The notes under the pieces: model-generated
Told to the model about the DNA's origin: nothing
What the model saw: only the letters and a program-made list of their open reading frames with translations
The model's database searches: none
Translations under genes and position numbers: made by a program
Source: Dipetalonema caudispina
Taxonomy: Eukaryota > Nematoda > Chromadorea > Rhabditida > Onchocercidae
Direction of reading: 5' to 3'
Assembly (NCBI GenBank): GCA_013365325.1
Contig: JABVXV010000250.1
Coordinates: 30,667-94,666, forward strand
DNA length: 64,000 bases
Shown: positions 12,332 to 43,200 of the stretch, piece by piece
Numbering within the stretch: position 1 is the stretch's first letter
How the letters are laid out: every line of letters begins with the position of its first letter

Positions 12332-15124
12332 TCAAATGAAGCCCAATTCCTGGAACCATATGGCGATGAATAAGAACATCATAATGAATAATGGTATAGC
12401 AATAGCAGCTGCTACTATTCGACCGAATGGTACTGTAAAAAAAAAAAAAAATTAAAAATTAAAAAATCATTAATTCATGACAAGCTATCTATTATAATAA
12501 AATGAGTTATTTATTCATTAACGGATAATGGTAAGTTTTGTTCAGAAAAAAAGTTCAGATAATTTGAACTGAAAAATTTACAAATGTAAGAAAAACTAAA
12601 TGATTTCTAAACGGTTTTTAATTATCTGGAAAAGTTATAAATATATTTTTCACTTGAATTTTACATCAAAATATTGCAATTTTTTGCGGAAATTGTGAAT
12701 TTCTCCTTCTCATCTTTTCATTTAGCAATGAGCTATAACACTACACAAGAAAGCTTAGAATCTGAAATCTTAAATTCAGAATAATTTTAATTAGCTTTGT
12801 TTTGGATATACATAAATAAGGTATTTCAGGTGAAATTATACAATTTTTGGCATTTTTTCATTTTATTAATTGAATAACTCATTTTAAATCTATTTCATTA
12901 TTTTGCATTTCGTAAAATAAATGAATGAAAAATTTACGCCTAGATAAAAATGGTACAAAGTGATAATGTTACCGACTATGATATTTATTAAATCTAACTA
13001 ATTTACGGCATGTAATGTAAATTTAAAAAAAAAAAAAAAAAAAAATTGAGTAGAAATTTGTACAATTTGATAAACTTAAGGATGCATTTTTGTCAGAAAT
13101 AAAATGGCTAATGCATAAGCAACTGGTAAAAATGATTCAAAAGTACAAAATTTGAATGAAATAATCAAAATCATTGCCGTTTGATTCATCAATAGCATTT
13201 ATCAAACAAAAACAGAATGTTACGATGATTTCAAAGGTGGAAAAAACAAAAAGAACGTAGACATTGTTGAAGATTCAAATTTGTTTAACTTTCACTAATG
13301 GCATGGAAAAATTTTATCTTCAATGAAATGTCTAACAAACTGATAGAATCGAAGTATCCGTAAGATAAAATTTACAACAAAGCAGTTAATTTTTTTTTCT
13401 TTTTTTTTTTTTTTGTCCCAAAAGACAAATGCTTTTTTCAATTCATGAAAATTTCGAAAGATTAAAGTATAAAAATATGTTTCGCATTTTTTTCAAATTT
13501 TTTGGTCGTCTTAAATTTTAGGAAAGATGTGATAGCTTTTTATACTACATTGTAGTATGCCTTATTGTTGGGTTGCATAAAATGCATAAAAATAAACTCA
13601 CAATATATGCTTTTCCAGAAAAGATTTTGGATTTCAATAAATCCTTTACTGATTTAAAAAAAAAAAAAAAATCAATAAAAAGGTAATACAACACTCTATC
13701 CCCCTATAATATATTACCTTTTATTATTTCTAAACGTCTTAACAAATTTGCATATTTTTAGCCAAAAAAATATATTAGTAAATTGTGTTTCATTTGATGA
13801 AATAATAATAACAAAAATTTATGAAAATTTTACTCAATCTTGAATTTAATCATTTCGAAATATGCATGTTTAGTGTGGTTTCTTAAGAGTGTATAATTAA
13901 AATTGAATTAATATATGATATTACCGATAAGGAATTTATTATCATTATCATTCACAGTTAAGCTTGGATGAGAAATAAAATACTGGTAAGCAATTCAGTT
14001 AATTAGTATTCAGATAGGAGGGTAATATTAAGTTAGAAATGGCTACTGTAGCATATCAGGAATTAAAATACTGATTAGTAAAAAGATTAAAATTAGTAAA
14101 AAGAGTCAAGCTTGAAAAATAGCAAATAGATAATTGAAATAGTCTCAAACAAAATACTTTTTCTAGTATATCATACATAGAATTATAATAACCAACTTCG
14201 TTTTGTTGTTAAATGTTGCATATTTTGCTTTGAAATAATTTCTTCAGATGGCATTGGTATCATTATTTTATCCTGAGGTACTGGAGTTCGAGTAACAACC
14301 TTATATTCCTGAAATGCTTATAAGATGATAGGAAAACATATCAGTACAGAAATAATCAACTGTAAAAAAAAAAATATTTAATTATACTTAATAAATATAT
14401 TCAAATAGTATTATGATGAAAAAATAAGGTGAATTAAAAATTAATACTATATTTTTAGTGTAAATGCATCAAAAAAGGATAAATAATTTCATTAAGTTAA
14501 TTATTATTAGATTTTTCAAAAACAAAAAAAGATAAATGACCTTTACTGAACTTACATTGAGGTAGGTTACAGGTGTAACAGTTGGTTGTGAAACAGGCGC
14601 ATGGTAGAAATTACGACTGTGTGTTCTTTCATATTTCTCGTAAGTTTCCCTGGATGAGAGAAGATCTGGTGCAAGAAATTCATTTCTTCAAAATGATGAA
14701 TGTTAAGATGAAATTTTGATTTTAACTTATAATTGGAGTTAAAAAAAAAAAAAATTGTATATTAAGTTATAATTCGAGTAAAAAATAAAAACTTTCAAAA
14801 TATTAAAGAATGAGATAATCAAAGATATACTTATTTAAAAGATTATCAAATTAATAGTTATAAGATATCAGTTCAATTTAATAATTATAACGTATCAGTT
14901 CAAATTGTTATTTGTTAAAATCATTTGCTAATAATCGTACAAGATTAAATATCTAGTACAAAAAATAAAAAAAAAAACAAAGAATAATCAATAATGCAAA
15001 TTTCTAATTTATATTGTAATTTTATTTAAACTTTAAATTTATTAAAATTTGGATATAAAATGAAATAACACTTACTTAGAACACATTTCTTCTCGATTAA
15101 TTAATATATTGTCATATTGCAAAA
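12332..15124 (-). CDS. Unrecognised protein with C-terminal membrane anchor; 3' half of gene only
   Basis: Five exons join in consistent phase: 15076-15124, 14556-14685, 14197-14308 and 12332-12432 (four coding blocks, the first entered in phase 1 from an exon I could not locate; with that missing exon at least five). They give about 130 residues: LQYDNILINREEMCS, a charged stretch with SSRETYEKYERTHSRNFYHA, a proline-rich linker (PVSQPTVTPVTYL), then VVTRTPVPQDKIMIPMPSEE, and finally a single hydrophobic segment of about 22 residues (IVAAAIAIPLFIMMFLFIAI) followed by only eight residues before TGA. This is the layout of a tail-anchored or type II-like membrane protein facing the cytosol or nucleoplasm. 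LEM proteins such as emerin share that layout, but I see no convincing LEM domain. Acceptors are TTTCAG, GAAG (weak), TTTCAG and T13ACAG; donors GTAAGT, GTAAGT and GTTGGT. Function unknown. Confidence 0.65.
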
Positions 15125-18100
15125 CTGAAAGGAACAATGAATGTGAATTATGAATTTTACAAATGTTAAACACAAAACATTTTGCAATTTTGGTCGACCT
15201 TTTTGGATAAAAAATCAATAATTAATAAATAAATTTACAAACAGCAGTCAAATTATATATCCAATTTTTCATTTTTTTTTTTTTTCCAAATTTAATCCTT
15301 TTGGAAAAAACAAAGAAAAAAAAAAAATTGAGTGAAAAATTTCCATCCTTAACATTAAATACATTTCGAAAGGAAGCAATATATATACATATACAATACA
15401 ATTGAGAATTATACGACAAGACAAATTTTTCAACCATTTTAAGAAAGAATTCATTTTTGATTAATAACTTAAATAAATGCGACTATTGTTGGTTAGTAAA
15501 TTCCATCAAAAATTTTTTCAAATAATCATTAAATTCCATTAAAAATTTGTCATATAAGCAGCTATTTGCGTGTAAATACAAATGAACAAATGAAATGTCA
15601 ACATTTCTCCCATGTAAAATTGTTGTCAACTATTTTTATAAATTTATTTCAAAAAAAAAAAAAAAAAAATTAAACATCTAGAAGAAAATCGATATAAAAG
15701 GAGCGAAATTTTCTTTTTCTTTTCTTTTTTTTTTTTTTTTTTCCACTTTTTCTCTTAAAATGGATGGGCGAGTTTTACACTGAAATATTTGCATCGAAAA
15801 ATTCACAGAAAAAGAAAAATGATGAAAAGAGGAAGAGGAAAGTGATTGAAATGAGAGATAAAAATTTTGTTTAATTGTGTTGTTCACCAATTTTTGACGA
15901 TGAAATCGATTTATTTGTTATCAGTTTGTTGATGTAATTTAAATATTTAATTCCCGACTTTAAAATTTTCATTTCCATTTATGAATTTGGTAATGTTAAA
16001 TGATAAATTTGATAAAAAATAAAGTTGTGCGTAAAATAAGCTAGGGAAAAAAGTGTTATATTTCTTTATAATTCAACAATTATTAAAAAAAAAAAAAATA
16101 GACATAAAAAATAAAATTTAATTCAAGTATTGAAGTATGAGAAGTAAAGGAAGTAAAAAAGGATTGAAAGGTTAAAATAGAAATATAATGGTGGTAAAAA
16201 TAACTGTAAAGAAAAAAAAATTGGAAATTACAACAAATAAAGAATTACAAAAACTTCGAAAAATCTATAATTCAACAAATAAAACATATTTAAATTTGGT
16301 AGTTAAACTAAGTTTATGAATTTATAACAAAAATAATGGTAATTAAAAATTCATTATGCTATAATATTAAAATTTGATGTATGTTTTAAACAAAAGTTTT
16401 GAAAAAAATCAACAAAAAGAAATGAATGTAGTCATATTTTTTAGTTTCATTTTTTTTTTTTTTTTTTCATAAATCTAAAACTTGTCATATCACTTTTAAG
16501 AACAATTTACAAGAAATTTAATGCATAAATTAAGCATATTCTTCAATTATTTTAAATCCTTATTAGCAATCTATTGTAAAAATGAATTATTTTTATGGTA
16601 ACAATTCATTAAGTTATAATAACAAACAAAACAAAATTTATTGATTGAATTTTTAATTAGGCACATTCACAAATTGTAGTTGCAAAAAAAAAAAAAAAAA
16701 AAAATGTTTAAAACAATGCATAATTTAAAAATACAACTTAAAATTTCATAAAAAAGTTTACTTTAAAGACAAAAATGAAAGAAAAGAATGATACAATCTG
16801 ATAGCAATAATAATCAGAAAATTTACAATAATATTAATTATTAATGAAATTGTGAAAAATACAAAAAAATATGCAATAACATTGCTATCGTTTATTGTTA
16901 TTATTATTATTACTATTTGGAAGAGAAATGAAACAAGTTGTAGCAGAATAATAATAAATAGTAATATTAGTGATGAAAATAACAACAATAATAATAGTTG
17001 TAAACAAAATAATATAATATAAATAATGTATCATCGATTCCATTTCTATCTTATTTTGTTATTTTCATTTAACATTTCATCATTTTGAAATAATAATAAT
17101 AATAATTTCTTCCATCCTTCCTTTTTCATTGTAAAATTCTATCAACAAACAATCATCTTTTTGCTATATTTTTCCTCGCAACAGGTAAGACAACCAATCG
17201 GATGATTTTTGATGAAAAGATGAGTGAGAGAGAGAGAAAAGAAAAGAAAGAGGAAGGGGAAGGTGAGAAAATTTTGTAGTAGGGTGAAAGAATTAAATTG
17301 TCCTCTCTGATCGATCATCATCATCTTCAACAAGTTTTGTTTGTTGTATGATGCTTTACAGATATTTATCATTAGAAAACAAAAAAAAAGAAACAATATA
17401 GAAATATATTGGAAATCATTTATCGAAATAATATTGAACAAAATATGCTAATAATAATCTAAAATGATAATGTAATAGGATATATAAGATAAAATTGAAA
17501 AAAACAAAAAAAAAATATTTTTATAGATGTTACAAATTTTCTTGACGTTATATGAAAACAAAAATAAGGTAATTTCCTTCTTTGTCTAATTAAATAGATT
17601 ATATTAATGGAAATGAAAAATTGGAAATGAATGTAAATAACCTGATAACATCATCGCAAAGGTATCATAAAATATTATGAGGAATGATGTAAAAAAGAAC
17701 GGATTCCGGAAATTTGAAGTATGTTAAAATGTCGACAGCTTTTTTTTTTCCTTCTTTTTTTTTTTATTAATTTAAATGGAGTAAAACAGGAAATCATTTA
17801 TCTCATTCCTGAAAGTCAGTTAATTGTATTTCCGATACTTTGAACGATGAATGACATCCATTCTTTGTGATGTTAAATTGGCTTTGCTTTTTCTTTCATT
17901 CATTTATTTACTTTTTTTTTTTTTTCTTTTTAATTTTTATGATATTAACCTCATTGAATGTTAGAGGAAAACTTTGTAAAAGTGACTAGAAATAATGAAA
18001 AATTCTAACTTTACATTGCATTTTTTGTGGAAATTTTAATGGAATATGTAAATTTTTCAAATTCAAAAAATTTTCTTCTATTCGCAGAATTTCCAAGCAA

Positions 18101-18355
18101 GATAAATAAATTGGATGTGATAGCGTGAAAATTTTTATCCATGGAAGCAAAAAACGGTTAGCCTAGATATGCTTGGAAGCCAGAAGTCTAGAAAGTCTAG
18201 AAAGCCTAGAAATATGGTAAGAGGTAAAATTAGGAGGAATGTTTTCCGTGTAACAGCTACGTTATCCATGTCGATATATTTATCATCAATCAGTTCAGCT
18301 ACTAAGATATCTTTATACGTTGATACCTTATCATCCATTCAGCTACGACAAAGTA

Positions 18356-18427
18356 TGTGTGTGTGTATGTGTGTGTATGTGTATGTGTGTGCATGTGTGT
18401 GTGTATGTGTGTGTGTGTGTATGTGTA
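18356..18427. repeat. (GT)n/(TGTA) microsatellite
   Basis: TG dinucleotides with regularly spaced TATG interruptions. It adjoins a GC-richer 200-bp block (18,130-18,350) that itself carries three 9-bp repeats of the type gtctagaaa near 18,185-18,211. Confidence 0.92.
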
Positions 18428-21333
18428 TACATTAATAAAATGCAAAAGAACAACAAATATATTTGGATCAGTATAAAATTTTAATAATAAATTTGTATAC
18501 AAACAACAAAAATAACATCTAAATAAAAAGCAAAAAAAAAAAACAAAAAAAAAATATTTTACTTTAAAAATACAATTACATAACTTAAAAGGAGAGAGGA
18601 AGAAATAAAGAAATAGAAATGGAAGATTTAAATGATATATATTTACATATAATAATCAATTTTTTTAAAATAATAACTATAAGAAAAAGAATTGATCAAA
18701 ATTTGTACTTTTTTTTTTTTTTTTTTTTAAAAAAAAAGAGAAGAAAGCATCACATATAACGAGATAAGAAAATGAAAACCTTTGAAAAATGTAAAACAAA
18801 ATTGATCGTATCATATTGATCAAACCACTTTGCCATTCTTCAATTGAATGTTTCGTCTAAACGAAGAAAGGATAAGAATAAAATTTCCAAAAATTTTATC
18901 CTATAAGAATAAAGTTAACTTGTATAATTTAAGTGGAAATAAAAGTTAATTTAATTTTATCGAATCAAAATATTTATTGTTAATTATTAACTAAAAATAA
19001 CAAAATAGTGATAATGAGGAGAATAAATGTTAGAAATAAATAAATGCCGAAAATTTTGAATAGTTGTTAAGTTCTAATGGCGTAGAGTAATTTCCTGCAT
19101 GATATTAAATGCCACAAATTGAGGCTTGAAATTTTTGAATTTTTAGATTGTAATGTTATTTTTCATTTAAAGATAAGAAAGGAAGCTAACTGAGGTACAT
19201 ATTTGAATAAATAGATATGGTAAATTATAATGTTTACATTTTTTTTTTTTTTTTTTTCATCAAAGATATACAAATGAAAAAAATGAAAAGGAATTAAAGT
19301 ATTTTTAAAATATCCATTAAAGTATTTCAAAAAAAAAAGAAATGAATTATCATTAATTAGGGAATATATATCATTTGATGCCGCAGGCTCTTTTACAAGA
19401 GAAAAAAAAAAGCCATCCATGAACATATTTAGAAGAATACATAATTTTTTAAAGGTTAAAGATAAATTATAAAGTTGGAAATTTGAATCCAAAAATAAAA
19501 TACATATCATTACAAAAAATTAAGGGAAAGTAAGGGAATAGGAAAGTCCTATACGATGTGATGTTAGCAATTAATTGATTATCCTAGGCTAGATTAGCTA
19601 AAGTGAGCAAGGAAGAAGTCATCAAGCAGCAAAACAAAACATGAAAAAATTTTTTCCATATTTTTTAATTAGTCTGAACAAAATCGGATATAAATTTGCT
19701 AATTAAAAAGAAATACAAAAGGGTAAAAAAAAAAAGGAAAAGAGAAGAGGAAGTTTTCTAAAATATTATTTCGATAAATTTTTCATATTCAAAGGAAATA
19801 AAGTTTTACTCACATAAAATAATACAACACATTTCAAATAATTAATTATTCCGAAAATCAAAATTACAAATCAAATTATGCAATTCAAATTTTCACAAAA
19901 TGGTCATTGCAAAGTGGAAAAAACGAAAAGAAAAAATTAATGGCATGAAAAGAAAAATGAAAATATATTGGAAAAAGATAAATTTCGGACTGATTTTTCA
20001 TTTACTTAAAATTTTTATCATTTCACAATTTTATCAATATACTTTTATTAAAATCCATTTCAATGGCACACTTATGTCAAATGTTAAACTGAAGATTATT
20101 TGATTGCTTGAAAAATGACACTTAACATATTTTAATAAGAACTTTTGAATTATTTTAATTCAACATTCTGACATTTCTAGAAAATCACTTTTAAATTTTG
20201 AAAAAATTTCATTTTTTCCTAAAAATATAAATATAAAAAAAATTTTTCGGAACCATTATTGTTGTGTCTTAAAAAAAAAAAAGTTTAACAAAAGCTCAAA
20301 ATTTGTTGAATTATTTTCCCTCAGGAAATATTCATTAATGATTTTTTGATAGAAAAGGCAAACATGTATAAAATGTAAATGCTATTGCTAGGCAACCAAT
20401 TAACTTAGGATTACTAAATCAATTAAAGCCTAGCCAATAATTGCTTAGTGATAGCAAAAAAAATTTGAATTGAATGTTTGAAATTCGAATTTTTGAACTT
20501 TTTTTTTCATACAAATATCCATATTATATATGAGAGGGAGAGAGAGAAAAGCAAACTAATCGGGAACAGAATTATTCATCAAAAATTCTTAAGGCATTTA
20601 AATTTCGAGCTGATCTACGAAAATAATATCAACGATAACATTTTAGCTATTTTCGTTGCGGAACAAAAAAGAATTACAAGAAATTTCCTGTTTTTTTTTC
20701 CTTCCTTTTTTAATAATAATAGTAACAATTTGTACATAAAGTTATGTCTATTAGTGAAAACTTATTAAATAATATTAAAAAATTGGACAGGGAGAGAAGA
20801 ATAAAGTGCTGATTAAAAAAATTTACAAAAATTGGAAGAAAATATTTTTAAAATTAAACACATATAAAAATTTACGTTTAAAATTTATCTTTTTATCCTT
20901 TTTGTCGATTTTTCTTTCCAAGCAGTACGAATTGGAGCAAATAATACTTCGTATTTCGTAAGTTTCCATCGTATTTATAAGTATGGCAATTGATTATCGA
21001 AAAGAACCGGCATTCAGTAATTGAATACAGAAATATATGTATACATATACATATAGATGTGCGTTTATATTTATCTATTTACTATATGTATATACATACT
21101 TGCAGCAATTGTAATTGAATTTGGAGAAAAATATGCCGAACACATAGTTAATATTGCCATTTAATCGTTTTATTTTGTAGAAATTATCTGAAACGAAACG
21201 AAAAATATAAGTAAATAAATGAATGCAGTAGTTAGAAATTTTTTTTATTGCATTGAAGCATGTATAAGTAGGCATGAATAATATTTAAGCTAAATGATAA
21301 AAGGAAAAAGACGAAATTGTAAAAATAATAGTA

Positions 21334-21520
21334 GAAATTACTACCGTTCCATGCATACTACAGTAATGACAGATGAAATTATTACTGTACCATGCATGCT
21401 ACAGTATTCGTCGAAATTATCACTGTATCATGCATGCTACAATAATAGTCGAAATTATCACTGTACCATGCATGCTACAATAATAGTGGAAATTATCACT
21501 ATACGATATAAGTTACTGTA
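21334..21520. repeat. Tandem array of 38-41 bp units with a near-palindromic core
   Basis: Units begin at 21334, 21375, 21413, 21451 and 21489, each starting GAAATTA. Four of the five carry a core of the type GTACCATGCATGCTAC, which is close to its own reverse complement; the last is degenerate. The plus-strand open frame over it only reflects the repeat. Confidence 0.88.
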
Positions 21521-24013
21521 GAAAGAAATAGTGGAGGAAGAAACAGGGGTAAAATGGGAAAGAAAAATGCAATTAATAAAAAAAGTCTGTAAAGAAGGAT
21601 GATGAGAAAAAAAGGGAATGAAAAAAAGATGAAAGAAAAGATATTCGTGATAATTTTAATAAATAAATTATAAAACTAGAGAAAATCAAATAATGAAATA
21701 TGAAATACATTATAGACAAGAATATTGATAATAATAGTTAACTAACGGCGAAAATCTGATGAATAATCTAATTTCAACGACAATCGTGAAAGTTTCTGTT
21801 TATAAAGAATATGTTGGAAAAGAATTAACGTTGAAGATACGTGTAATGTCATACGTTGTCAATATTTTCTACACTTTTAACTAACGTATTGTACGTCAAA
21901 TAGCCGTGAAAACTAAATTTTCTAAAATTATTTAACTAACAATCGTTTCTTACTACTCTGCCATATTGTCTAATTTTTATATCAGTGAAATATCGATATA
22001 CAACAATAAGTACGACTACCATATAGTGTAAATAATTACTGCATGGAGGAAGGAAAATAGCTTCAAATTATGTATTCTTAAAAAGGTCGAAAATATAACA
22101 AATTCCTGGAAAAGAAAGAGGAATAGAAATTTGATGAGTTTTTTTTAGAATTCTGATATACTATTCCAGATTTTTGGAAAATATTAATTTCAGAAATTAA
22201 TGTTTTAATAGCTTAATGAATCAACACAATTATATTTTTAATGTTATGTGAAAAAAATATTTAAAAAAAACTGAATGTGCAAAAAAACTCTTTTTTCATA
22301 ACGTTTCCCTTTTTTACCACCTCAAATGATTTCGATCATTTCCATTTTCCTAATCTGAGTTTTGATCATTTTCAACTTATTAATCTAATAAAGAGTTTTG
22401 AATTATAACATTTTCTCTATCGCCAATTAATCAATGAAGTCATTTCTCTAATTTTATTGAGAAAATCAATCAATAATTACATTTCTCAACATTATGATTA
22501 TATAGTAATGATAGGAAAAAAAAAGAGGAGTACAAGTATAACAAATAATAAAAATAAATGAAATGATTTCAATGAAAAATAACCGAAAAATACGGCCGCA
22601 GCATCTAACTAAATCACACAAAAGCGATAGTGCAGAAGCTTAAGCCAAGCATAAGCTTAACTTTAGGCATAAAAAAACTTCGATAAAAAAACAAAAATTT
22701 TAATTTTAAGCGTGAAAGACGTTGATAACATTCAATGATAATGCACATGCAAAATAGAAGAAACAATGCAAATTTTTATACTAAGTGAAAATGTCATCAG
22801 AGCAGATATGACAACAACATTATCTTTTTTCCCGAGTAAAAAAAAAAAAAAAAAGGAAATAATATATGGATAAAATACTATTCATTTAAAACAAAATTTA
22901 AAAAAAAAAAAAAGCACATCTTTTTTACTTTTAAAACACTTACTTATTTCAAATCCCATTACATATTTCAATTGAACTATTCATTTGAGCTCAGTCGACT
23001 TTTTTTTTTTCTTTTTTCTTTTAGAAATGAAATTTCAATGAAGGAAAAGATATAACATTTCCTTAACTACTACACTTTTAGTTAATCAACAATTTGAAGT
23101 TATTATGAATTCAAAAAAAACGAATAAGGCTATCGTTATCATATCACTTTTACTTACTTACTTACTTGCTAACGATTGATATGAATAAAATGGGTAAATT
23201 TCTAAAATTTGAAGTATAATTTTAAAAAAAATCGTAGAAAGGGAAACAAAAAAAATATATCCTGTTTTTCCTATTAGCTATAAATATTTTTGACCTTTGT
23301 AGTTTGGAAATTCTTTTTATTTTTTTGAGGTTCATTACAAGTATACATATATTTATTTAAATTTCATTTCATTTTTGACTGGAATGCTTTTATTGAGTGC
23401 AAGGAAAAGGAAAAGTGGTAATTCGAAATAATTGATAAATATCATCGAAAATTTCATTTTCTTCAGTGATGAAAATTTTTAAATTAAAGAAACATAATAA
23501 ATTACCAAACAAAAATTATGGAACAAATTTTGTGATTGAATAAAAAAATTAAAGAAAATTTTTTCCCCATTTAATTACCAAAATTTAAGCATATTTGGAA
23601 AAAAAAAAAGAAACAATTAAGAATATTCATCAAAATATACCAAATAAACGAGTGAAAAATGTTCACAGAAATATGTTTCCAATAAGTTAGTGAATGGATA
23701 AATATGCAAAAAATAAATCAATGAAAAAATAGTAAAAAAATATTTAAACATATTAAAAGAGAATATGTTTACTATGAAAATTATAATAATTCCTTAACTT
23801 AATTAATTAATTGTCCTTTTGCTATTCAGTGACCTGATTTTTTCTTTTTAATATATTTATGAATTAAACAAAAATTAGCATATTCCTATGAATGATAATA
23901 GTATTATTTTTCACAATATTGTGAAAGATTTCGTTTCTTTTTTCTTTCTCTCTTTTTTTTTAAAACATTTTTAAATTTCATCTAATGTGTGTGAAAAATA
24001 TATAAAACAAAAC

Positions 24014-40245
<16,232 letters not shown>

Positions 40246-40248
40246 CTG
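40246..40248 (-). promoter_or_regulatory. Acceptor 7 bases before the PFKFB start codon (probable trans-splice site)
   Basis: GCTTTCAG followed by AATTAAA and ATG. The short spacing fits a spliced-leader acceptor, though a cis-intron from an upstream non-coding exon is possible. Confidence 0.6.
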
Positions 40249-43200
40249 AAAGCTTTTTTATCTTTTTTTTTTTTTTTTTTTTTTTTTTCGTTTAAATTTA
40301 ATTTTTCTAAAAATATCACTGATATATTAATAAATCATACGCTTTTTTACATTATCTTTAAACAACTCAACAAATGATTTACTTAAATATAAGTAGTGAA
40401 AATTTTTTTCTTTCCATGAAATTTCATTTATTAAGCAAAACAAGGAAATCATTGTGAATGATAAAACAAAAAGTAAATATTACTTATTACTGAGCAATAA
40501 CTGATAATATATTGTTAATAGAAATATGATATATGCGTATGAATGTCTATTTAGGTTATTATGAATCATTGTAGAGCAATATTTTAGATAATTAAAAGAA
40601 ACAAATAAAGAAAAGATGGAATAATAACATGATACAGATAATAGATTATCAATTATTAAAAATTTGAAACTAATAGTTAAATTTTATTGATATGCTTTGT
40701 AATCGTTATCATGTGTTACTATTCCAGTTAATATATTGTTTAATAATGAGTGATAAAAATTTCTCAACAATTTACATCTAAAAATTTGAAATATTGGAAG
40801 AAAATTTCCATCAGAATATCATCATCCTGAAACAACTACAATATTTTTCACCACATAAACAATCATTTGCTATGATAGTAAAATGATGAAATTTTGATTG
40901 ACCTTAAACTAACATCGAAAATGTTCACAATATTTAAATTGTACAAATATAAATAAGGAATTATAATTTTTATATAAAAGATAATAATTAACTATAGTTT
41001 CAAAACCTGAACAATTTCGCATATTTTTATCTATTTTTATTACCAATGAATTTTTACGTATTAAATTGGTTAATCAAATTCAAATCCTCAAATTCTTGAA
41101 ACGAAAAATTCCTAACCATAGACCAAAATTTGAAAATTGTCATAGAAGAATTAAAAAATCTCCACAACAATTGTTATAATCCTTATAATTTAGAACTACT
41201 ACTTTCATACTTTTGATATAAATAAATTATATAATTAATTTACACAATATTTTATATCATTTTAAACCGTCCCATATAAATATATTTTTATCAGTTTGAT
41301 ATGTAACATTAGGATGAAAAAAAGAAAAAAAAAAGAAAAATACACCTTTCATAATTAATTTCCAATTTATTAATAGCTATATTTGTTAGATGAGTAAATA
41401 TTGAAATTGTAAAGATTCTATGTACCAAAAAAAGTTTTTTATTAATATTCTTTCAATCATTGTTTTTTTTTTTTTTTTGCATCCTTATTTGTTTGCTTAT
41501 TTATTCAAACAAAAAGTTTAATTGCTGAATGTATTTTGAGAATTAATTATGAAAAACACATACTTAACTTTTTCATTCTATCATCACATGTCAAATTAAA
41601 CTAATAAGGTGAAAAAATGATGAAAGAAGAAGATGGCAAAGATGCAAAAACAGAACAGATGATGAAATTTTTGTTAATTTAAATTTTAGATTAAAATACT
41701 ATTTAACATGATGATTTTTTGAAAAAACAAGGTAAATACAGCGAAAAATTTTGGAATAAAATGGAAAAATCCCAATTAAAATGTCGAAATTCAGAATAAA
41801 TTTAAAGCAGTAATTCTTCCCATATATTTACTCCAATTAATTATTACCATTAATAAAATTGTATAAATTATGAAACGAATAAGTGAAATGAATAAATCGA
41901 AATTAATAACATTCATGAAATTACATGTTGAGTTTCAATTTGATAAATTTTGAAGTTGCAAACATTTGTTAAAAAATCTCCATTCATTTCGGATCAAAAA
42001 TATCCCCAAAATTGTCATCGAAAAGATGTATGATAGGAAATTTTGAAAATAATCTAATATGACCATGTGACAACACAATTTTTTGCTCAACAAATTTTTA
42101 TTTAATATGTATGAAAATTTTGCACTTATTATAATGAATTCAAAAACAGCAATATTTTTCGTTTTCTCCCTTTTTCAAAATACTTTAAAAAACATTTTCT
42201 AATTGCAAATTTTAATTTTAATTTTACTGTTTATAGTATATTCTATTTATATTGCTAATAATGAAATTTCCATTTGAGATTAGATGAAAATAATTGAAAA
42301 ATAATATTTTCAGGGAGGAAAAAATAATTAATAATGTCGAAAGATAAGTTAAAAATTGTTCAAAAATAAAAATAGAAAAGCCATGAAAGTTTTGATGATT
42401 AAATGAGCAATGGAAAATGATGGAAAATATGAAAAGAAATAAGTTGAAAAATTTTTTAAAAACAAAAATATTGTGAAATGAATGAAGTTTCTGCCTAAAT
42501 ATAATTGTAATATATCGTATGGACTGATCAAAAATCGATTTGAAAATAGGCTTTTCAAGACAAAAAAATACATTGATCGATGTGAAGGAAAAATGAATTT
42601 TGGTGATTTGCTAAGAAGACAGTGGAATTTAAATCATTATTGTGATTTGAATTTTTCACAGTTTAACAAAAAACTTTCAATATGTGTAGCTTTTATGCAA
42701 ATTATTAAATTAATTTTTAAGAAAGTAAATAAAATTTTGTGCAAAAACTTTTGTCATAGATGCATTCTTTCATTACAATTTATCATTGTTAGACTTTTTA
42801 ATAGAAAAATGAAAAAATTGAATGAAAAATTAATATTGCAAAATCGAAACTAAATTTGTTTCGTGAATTCACAAAAAAAAAAAAAAAAAAAAAGAAAGAA
42901 TGGACATGTGAAGAGAACTCTTCTTGGATTAAAATTAATAAGTTGCAATAAATTCAAAAATGAATAACGTAAAAACAAATAAAAGTAAATATCAAATTAT
43001 GAAAACAATTAAGAAATGATTTTTGAAATTACAGTTTTTTTTTTTTTTGATGTTTTATTTTTAATTAAATCGTAGTGAATCAGTTTAAATTCGAAAGAAA
43101 AACAATATGAAAAGTTGGAAGTTTGTCGATGCAAAGAGATAATTTTTGAAAAAGAAACGAAGAATTTATCTTTCTGTTTTGCTTAGAAGTAAAAAGCTAT

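Larger units (their letters stand above)
15125..24013. other. Gene-poor AT-rich region, 8.9 kb
   Basis: No supported gene. It should contain the missing 5' exons of the membrane-anchor gene. Two candidate pieces on the minus strand are 21100-21187 (TTTCGTTTCAG acceptor, GTATGT donor, one open frame) and 18135-18338 (a GC-richer open frame). Neither joins the 15124 exon in phase, so they are not called. The region otherwise holds poly(A)/poly(T) tracts, a GT array and a 38-41 bp tandem array. Confidence 0.6.

Noticed and set aside
21100..21187. Minus-strand exon-like block with good acceptor and GTATGT donor
   Set aside because: One frame is open, but its phases match neither the PFKFB end nor the 15124 exon. 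It could be a UTR exon; not called.
42482..42853. 123-codon plus-strand open frame, the longest in the gene-poor region
   Set aside because: Composition is dominated by Lys, Asn, Phe and Ile as expected of chance frames in AT-rich DNA. There is no motif, no acceptor near the ATG, and an overlapping frame exists on the other strand.
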